Of a DNA stretch of 64,000 bases, positions 61,241-64,000 are shown piece by piece. How positions within the stretch are numbered: position 1 is the stretch's first letter; each line of letters starts with the position of its first letter. The DNA is from Ehrlichia canis str. Jake (GTDB lineage Bacteria; Pseudomonadota; Alphaproteobacteria; Rickettsiales; Anaplasmataceae): assembly GCF_000012565.1 (NCBI RefSeq), contig NC_007354.1, positions 1,116,001-1,180,000 of the forward strand. Direction: 5' to 3'. The notes under the pieces were generated by a model. It was not told the DNA's origin, made no database searches, and saw only the letters and a list, made by a program, of their open reading frames with translations. A program made the position numbers and the translations under genes.

Positions 61241-61586
61241 GCTAAATAGACCATATATCCCTTTCTGTAATTTTTTAGCACATTTACAAAATTATAACAG
61301 TATTAATATGTCAGAATTTTGAATAATAATTTGTAAAATAATACCTTATCCCATTATATACTGTACATACAAAAACTTTATCACACCCTCCATACTTTAA
61401 ATTTATTTACTATTTAATTTATAACTTTTTAAAATACGCTTACAAAACTTTCAATACAATTTAAATAACAACACTATGAATTTTTCATATGGATTTATTT
61501 AGTACTATCAAAAAAGGAGAAGTCTTAATTTCTCATAATACATAACAAGCCAATGTAACATTCAGTACTCAACTTCCCAATTCACC
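61241..61586. other. spacer between repeat array and modular repeat gene
   Basis: 346 AT-rich bases downstream of the minus-strand gene; nothing recognised. Confidence 0.35.
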
Positions 61587-62624
61587 TCAACGTATTTTTT
61601 CATAACTCTGTGAGCTGATCCCACTAACGTACTCTGCAAAATCCCTAAACTTTTGCACATCCCATCCCATTATAGAAAATGCATAATAAGCTAACGGTAT
61701 AATCTTACCTCCAGCTTTCATCTGTTTAACTAAAGATAACATAGACTCATAATAATAAAAGCCAAAACTCTTATAATACCTAAATCTATACATATCATGT
61801 ATTAATGATGCAATAGTTTGAGGAGTATTCCTACGTAGAAAATCAACATGGTCAATTGTAGCACCAAGCATAGCTGCATGAAATAACGCAATTACATCTC
61901 CTTCTTTTACTGCAATACCGTTATCAGCAAAAATACGATATACTTTTGGCTGATAAGTAAAGTCTGATATAAAATCATATGGTGTTTTTAATGGCTTCAG
62001 CCAATATGCAGGATTACTAGCTTCCCCATCTACAAATGTTTCACGTATGAGATATTGTAAAAGATCAACATATTCTTTAAGCATACTTGTAAATTTTGGA
62101 AATTCTGATAGCGCTGACAATTGTGCACAAATCTTTCCCTGTTTTATTGCATTTAGATGATTTACTACCTTCTCAGGTAAATTACCATTTTTTCCAACCT
62201 TATAATAGTAAGTAACAAATTCAGAAAATAATTGATTACATGGATCTAGATATTCACTATCTAAAGACCTACTTAAAGTTAGTTTTACAAAATTAACAAA
62301 ATTCTGCTCGGTTAACAGCTTTTTAGGAAGAATAGTTAACATACAAGACCATAATACAACAATATTAGTTATATGCACATAGGGCATTCCTTCAGTATCA
62401 TACTTTAATTTAAAAATAGCACTAACGGGAAAGAAAACATTACTATTATCAGTATTATAACGCTTGCCAAGCTCTTCTATTAACATATTGAGTCCATTAT
62501 CATTCAAAACTCCATTTACAATAAATGCATTAAATATAATTGCATCAATCAACAAAACTATTGTATCTTTATCATCATTAATTCCTACATCAGTAAAAAT
62601 TTTAAGTACAGTTTTATCATACAA
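61587..62624 (-). CDS. modular repeat protein, C-terminal part, 345 aa
   Basis: No known family. Starts here at TTG, but the same frame is open to 62708 and its extra residues (RQLPIVEKLRFDIINLL) match the 3'-adjacent module of the neighbouring frame (MQLSNIMKLRSRIKYLL), so this is the rear part of a longer gene rather than a complete protein. Two modules: one opens LKIFTDVGIND (F10) with LLIDAIIFNAF, VVLWSCM, FVNFVKLTL, and EYVDLLQYLI; the next, more diverged, opens YRIFADNGIAV (F232). No signal peptide or membrane helix; the leucine/isoleucine pattern suggests all-helical repeats. Confidence 0.6.
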   Translation of the reverse strand: MYDKTVLKIFTDVGINDDKDTIVLLIDAIIFNAFIVNGVLNDNGLNMLIEELGKRYNTDNSNVFFPVSAIFKLKYDTEGMPYVHITNIVVLWSCMLTILPKKLLTEQNFVNFVKLTLSRSLDSEYLDPCNQLFSEFVTYYYKVGKNGNLPEKVVNHLNAIKQGKICAQLSALSEFPKFTSMLKEYVDLLQYLIRETFVDGEASNPAYWLKPLKTPYDFISDFTYQPKVYRIFADNGIAVKEGDVIALFHAAMLGATIDHVDFLRRNTPQTIASLIHDMYRFRYYKSFGFYYYESMLSLVKQMKAGGKIIPLAYYAFSIMGWDVQKFRDFAEYVSGISSQSYEKIR

Positions 62625-62708
62625 AAGATTTATAATATCAAAACGTAATTTTTCTACAATCGGTAGCTGCCTATCAATCCCTTGTCGTGTTACACTATCA
62701 ACAGAATA

Positions 62709-62923
62709 TTAGGATAAATTTTTCATATATAATATATCCTGCAACACTTCCATGTATTTCAATAAGGTAGTTCTGAATTCATCAAGTTGTAACAGCTTCT
62801 CACAAAAACGCTTTTCTTTTATTTTTTCTGCAAAACTTCGCAATTTAAAAGGTAACTTACTTGTGTTATTACTTAACAGTTTCAAAAAATTAGTTATTCA
62901 TTATCAGCATCACATTTTAGCAA
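62709..62923 (-). pseudogene. broken middle section of the modular repeat gene
   Basis: Minus-strand translation still matches the repeat module. After the TAG at 62926-62924 the same frame reads LLKCDADNE, TAA, LIF, TGA, against KLRRCDQDLVDLFKAF in the intact module. A shift of frame then gives FCEKLLQLDEFRTTLLKYM and EVLQDILY, against FCQKMLQFPELGRVLSEYK and NILRDILH, followed by a TAA at 62711-62709 and, in the same frame, the 345-aa part. So at least four stops and one frameshift separate the halves of one former gene. Confidence 0.75.
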
Positions 62924-64000
62924 CTATAAGTTCTTTACATCGATCTCCAATACCAAGTTCACAAAAGATTCAAATTCTTCACTACTCCATGATGCTTTAG
63001 AAGCAAGATATAACATACAAGACCACATTACAATTATGTCGGTTTTGTAACTACCATAATTTCCATATTGCGTACTGTTAGCATTTCTTTGTAATTTCAA
63101 GATAGTATCATCAGGAAATTTTGTAACAGTCTTAGTTATTCTCAGCCTATGAAGTATCTTATTACCTTTCCGAACTGGATCACCAACTCTCACCACACTC
63201 AAAGTTCTATCTTTAACAGCAAATGAAATCAATTTACTTAGATTAGCACTACTAATATTTGCATCTAACATTAATGTGTTAAGCATAACAGCATCAATAA
63301 TCAAAGGTATTTGTGCTTGAGTATTTGTAATACCCACATCAGTAAAAACTGAATACACGGCTGGATCATTTAAAAGATATTTAATCCTAGAACGCAACTT
63401 CATTATATTTGATAACTGCATATTAACAGTAGCACTGGAAGGATCATTGAATATATCACCTGAATGTAATATATCTCTCAATATATTCTTATATTCTGAC
63501 AACACACGTCCTAATTCTGGGAATTGTAACATCTTCTGACAGAAATCTTTATTATTTGTGTCTATTAAGAAGTCTTGCAAAGTCTTACTCAAGCTATATT
63601 CGGTAACTCTGAATGCCTTAAACAAATCAACTAAGTCTTGATCACATCTTCTTAGTTTTATAGACTTAAGATCTATTCCTAACAGTAACTTTACAAAAGA
63701 TCTAAAATAGTTAACACTCCATCTAACATCAAAAACATAATATGAAGTATAAGACCACAATGCTATCATATTGGCTCTAAACACACCATCTTGTCCATAT
63801 TTCATACTATTAGCATTTCGCAACAATTCCAGAATCGTATCATAAGGTAATCTATCAGTGTATCTTACACTTACATTATTTAATAATGAAAACACATTAT
63901 CTATTTGAGCACTACTAATATTCAGTTTAGACATTACATAATTAAATACTACTGCATCAATTAATAAAGTTTCATCTTCTAAAATACCCATATTGTGAAA
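62924..64000 (-). CDS. modular repeat protein, partial, runs off the right edge
   Basis: The frame is open to the window end. A methionine at 63991 aligns with the Val of TDVGI inside a module, so the true start lies outside. Two modules of about 219 residues are visible, each with VFTDVGI (partly FHNMGI in the first), LLIDAVVFN or LIIDAVMLN, NISSA, PxDTILxLxRNANSxxYG, WS, FVKLLLGIDLK or FVNLVLEIDVK. The second has an insert (RTLSVVRVGDPVRKGNKIL) before PDDTILKL. It ends at a TAG within the module where the homologous sequence continues. Family unknown; no signal or membrane segment seen. Confidence 0.65.
   Translation of the reverse strand, partial: FHNMGILEDETLLIDAVVFNYVMSKLNISSAQIDNVFSLLNNVSVRYTDRLPYDTILELLRNANSMKYGQDGVFRANMIALWSYTSYYVFDVRWSVNYFRSFVKLLLGIDLKSIKLRRCDQDLVDLFKAFRVTEYSLSKTLQDFLIDTNNKDFCQKMLQFPELGRVLSEYKNILRDILHSGDIFNDPSSATVNMQLSNIMKLRSRIKYLLNDPAVYSVFTDVGITNTQAQIPLIIDAVMLNTLMLDANISSANLSKLISFAVKDRTLSVVRVGDPVRKGNKILHRLRITKTVTKFPDDTILKLQRNANSTQYGNYGSYKTDIIVMWSCMLYLASKASWSSEEFESFVNLVLEIDVKNL

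Noticed and set aside
62464-63000. Two plus-strand frames of 82 codons opposite the modular repeat gene
   Set aside because: They are antisense to the conserved repeat module, whose minus-strand translation is clearly the coding one.

Overview
This window is chromosomal DNA of an obligate intracellular alphaproteobacterium of the genus Ehrlichia (Rickettsiales, Anaplasmataceae). Three things support this: strong AT richness, long non-coding spacers (by my estimate about one third of the window), and three tandem P28/MAP1/OMP-1 surface protein genes at 49.2-52.2 kb. The core genes are those of a reduced alphaproteobacterium. I cannot fix the species. The low coding density and many degenerate tandem duplications recall E. 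ruminantium and E. canis, but that is inference.

Layout. 0.7-8.3 kb: glutamyl-tRNA synthetase gltX, a DUF2628 membrane protein, thiS-thiG for thiamine thiazole, an unrecognised very basic 474-residue protein, and a divergent pair of Nfu iron-sulfur scaffold and Tim14-like J-domain membrane protein. 9.9-20.2 kb: rho, the hslV-hslU-ubiE operon, metG and lysC. 20.7-23.9 kb: cytochrome oxidase coxB-coxA-ctaB. 25-33.7 kb: bamD, purD, yajC, dnaN, an RNase D-type exonuclease, the cell-cycle regulator ctrA, an XRE/S24-like repressor and ppa. 34.9-48.8 kb: argC, rplM-rpsI, tolC with a PopZ-like gene, mrp, prs-gatC, acnA, apaG and purK. 49-64 kb is the accessory part: three P28 paralogues, two very large exported proteins (782 and 1267 residues) sharing one architecture, a 165-bp tandem repeat array, and a modular repeat protein gene broken by stops and a frameshift that runs off the right end.

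How the genes fit together. GltX and GatC point to the indirect Glu-tRNA(Gln) route to Gln-tRNA. purD, purK and prs feed purine synthesis. lysC and argC are single steps of amino-acid pathways whose partners lie elsewhere. coxBA and ctaB build the haem a/copper oxidase. bamD and tolC serve the outer membrane in which the P28 porins reside. ctrA and popZ are cell-cycle and polarity genes.

Most interesting: (1) decayed copies of the 3' end of the 782-residue protein gene lie on both sides of the P28 trio, so P28 genes and this family were duplicated together; (2) the same style of serial, decaying duplication built many spacers, several running up to or into gene 3' ends (metG, argC, rho); (3) the 782/1267 pair, with a shared glycine-rich core and, in the larger one, three cysteine-rich modules, is an undescribed-looking surface or secreted family; (4) the right-edge gene has a roughly 220-residue repeat I cannot assign to a known family. 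No rRNA, tRNA, CRISPR array, insertion sequence or prophage was seen. Start sites were chosen mainly from Shine-Dalgarno (SD) sequences; several genes appear to use TTG or GTG.
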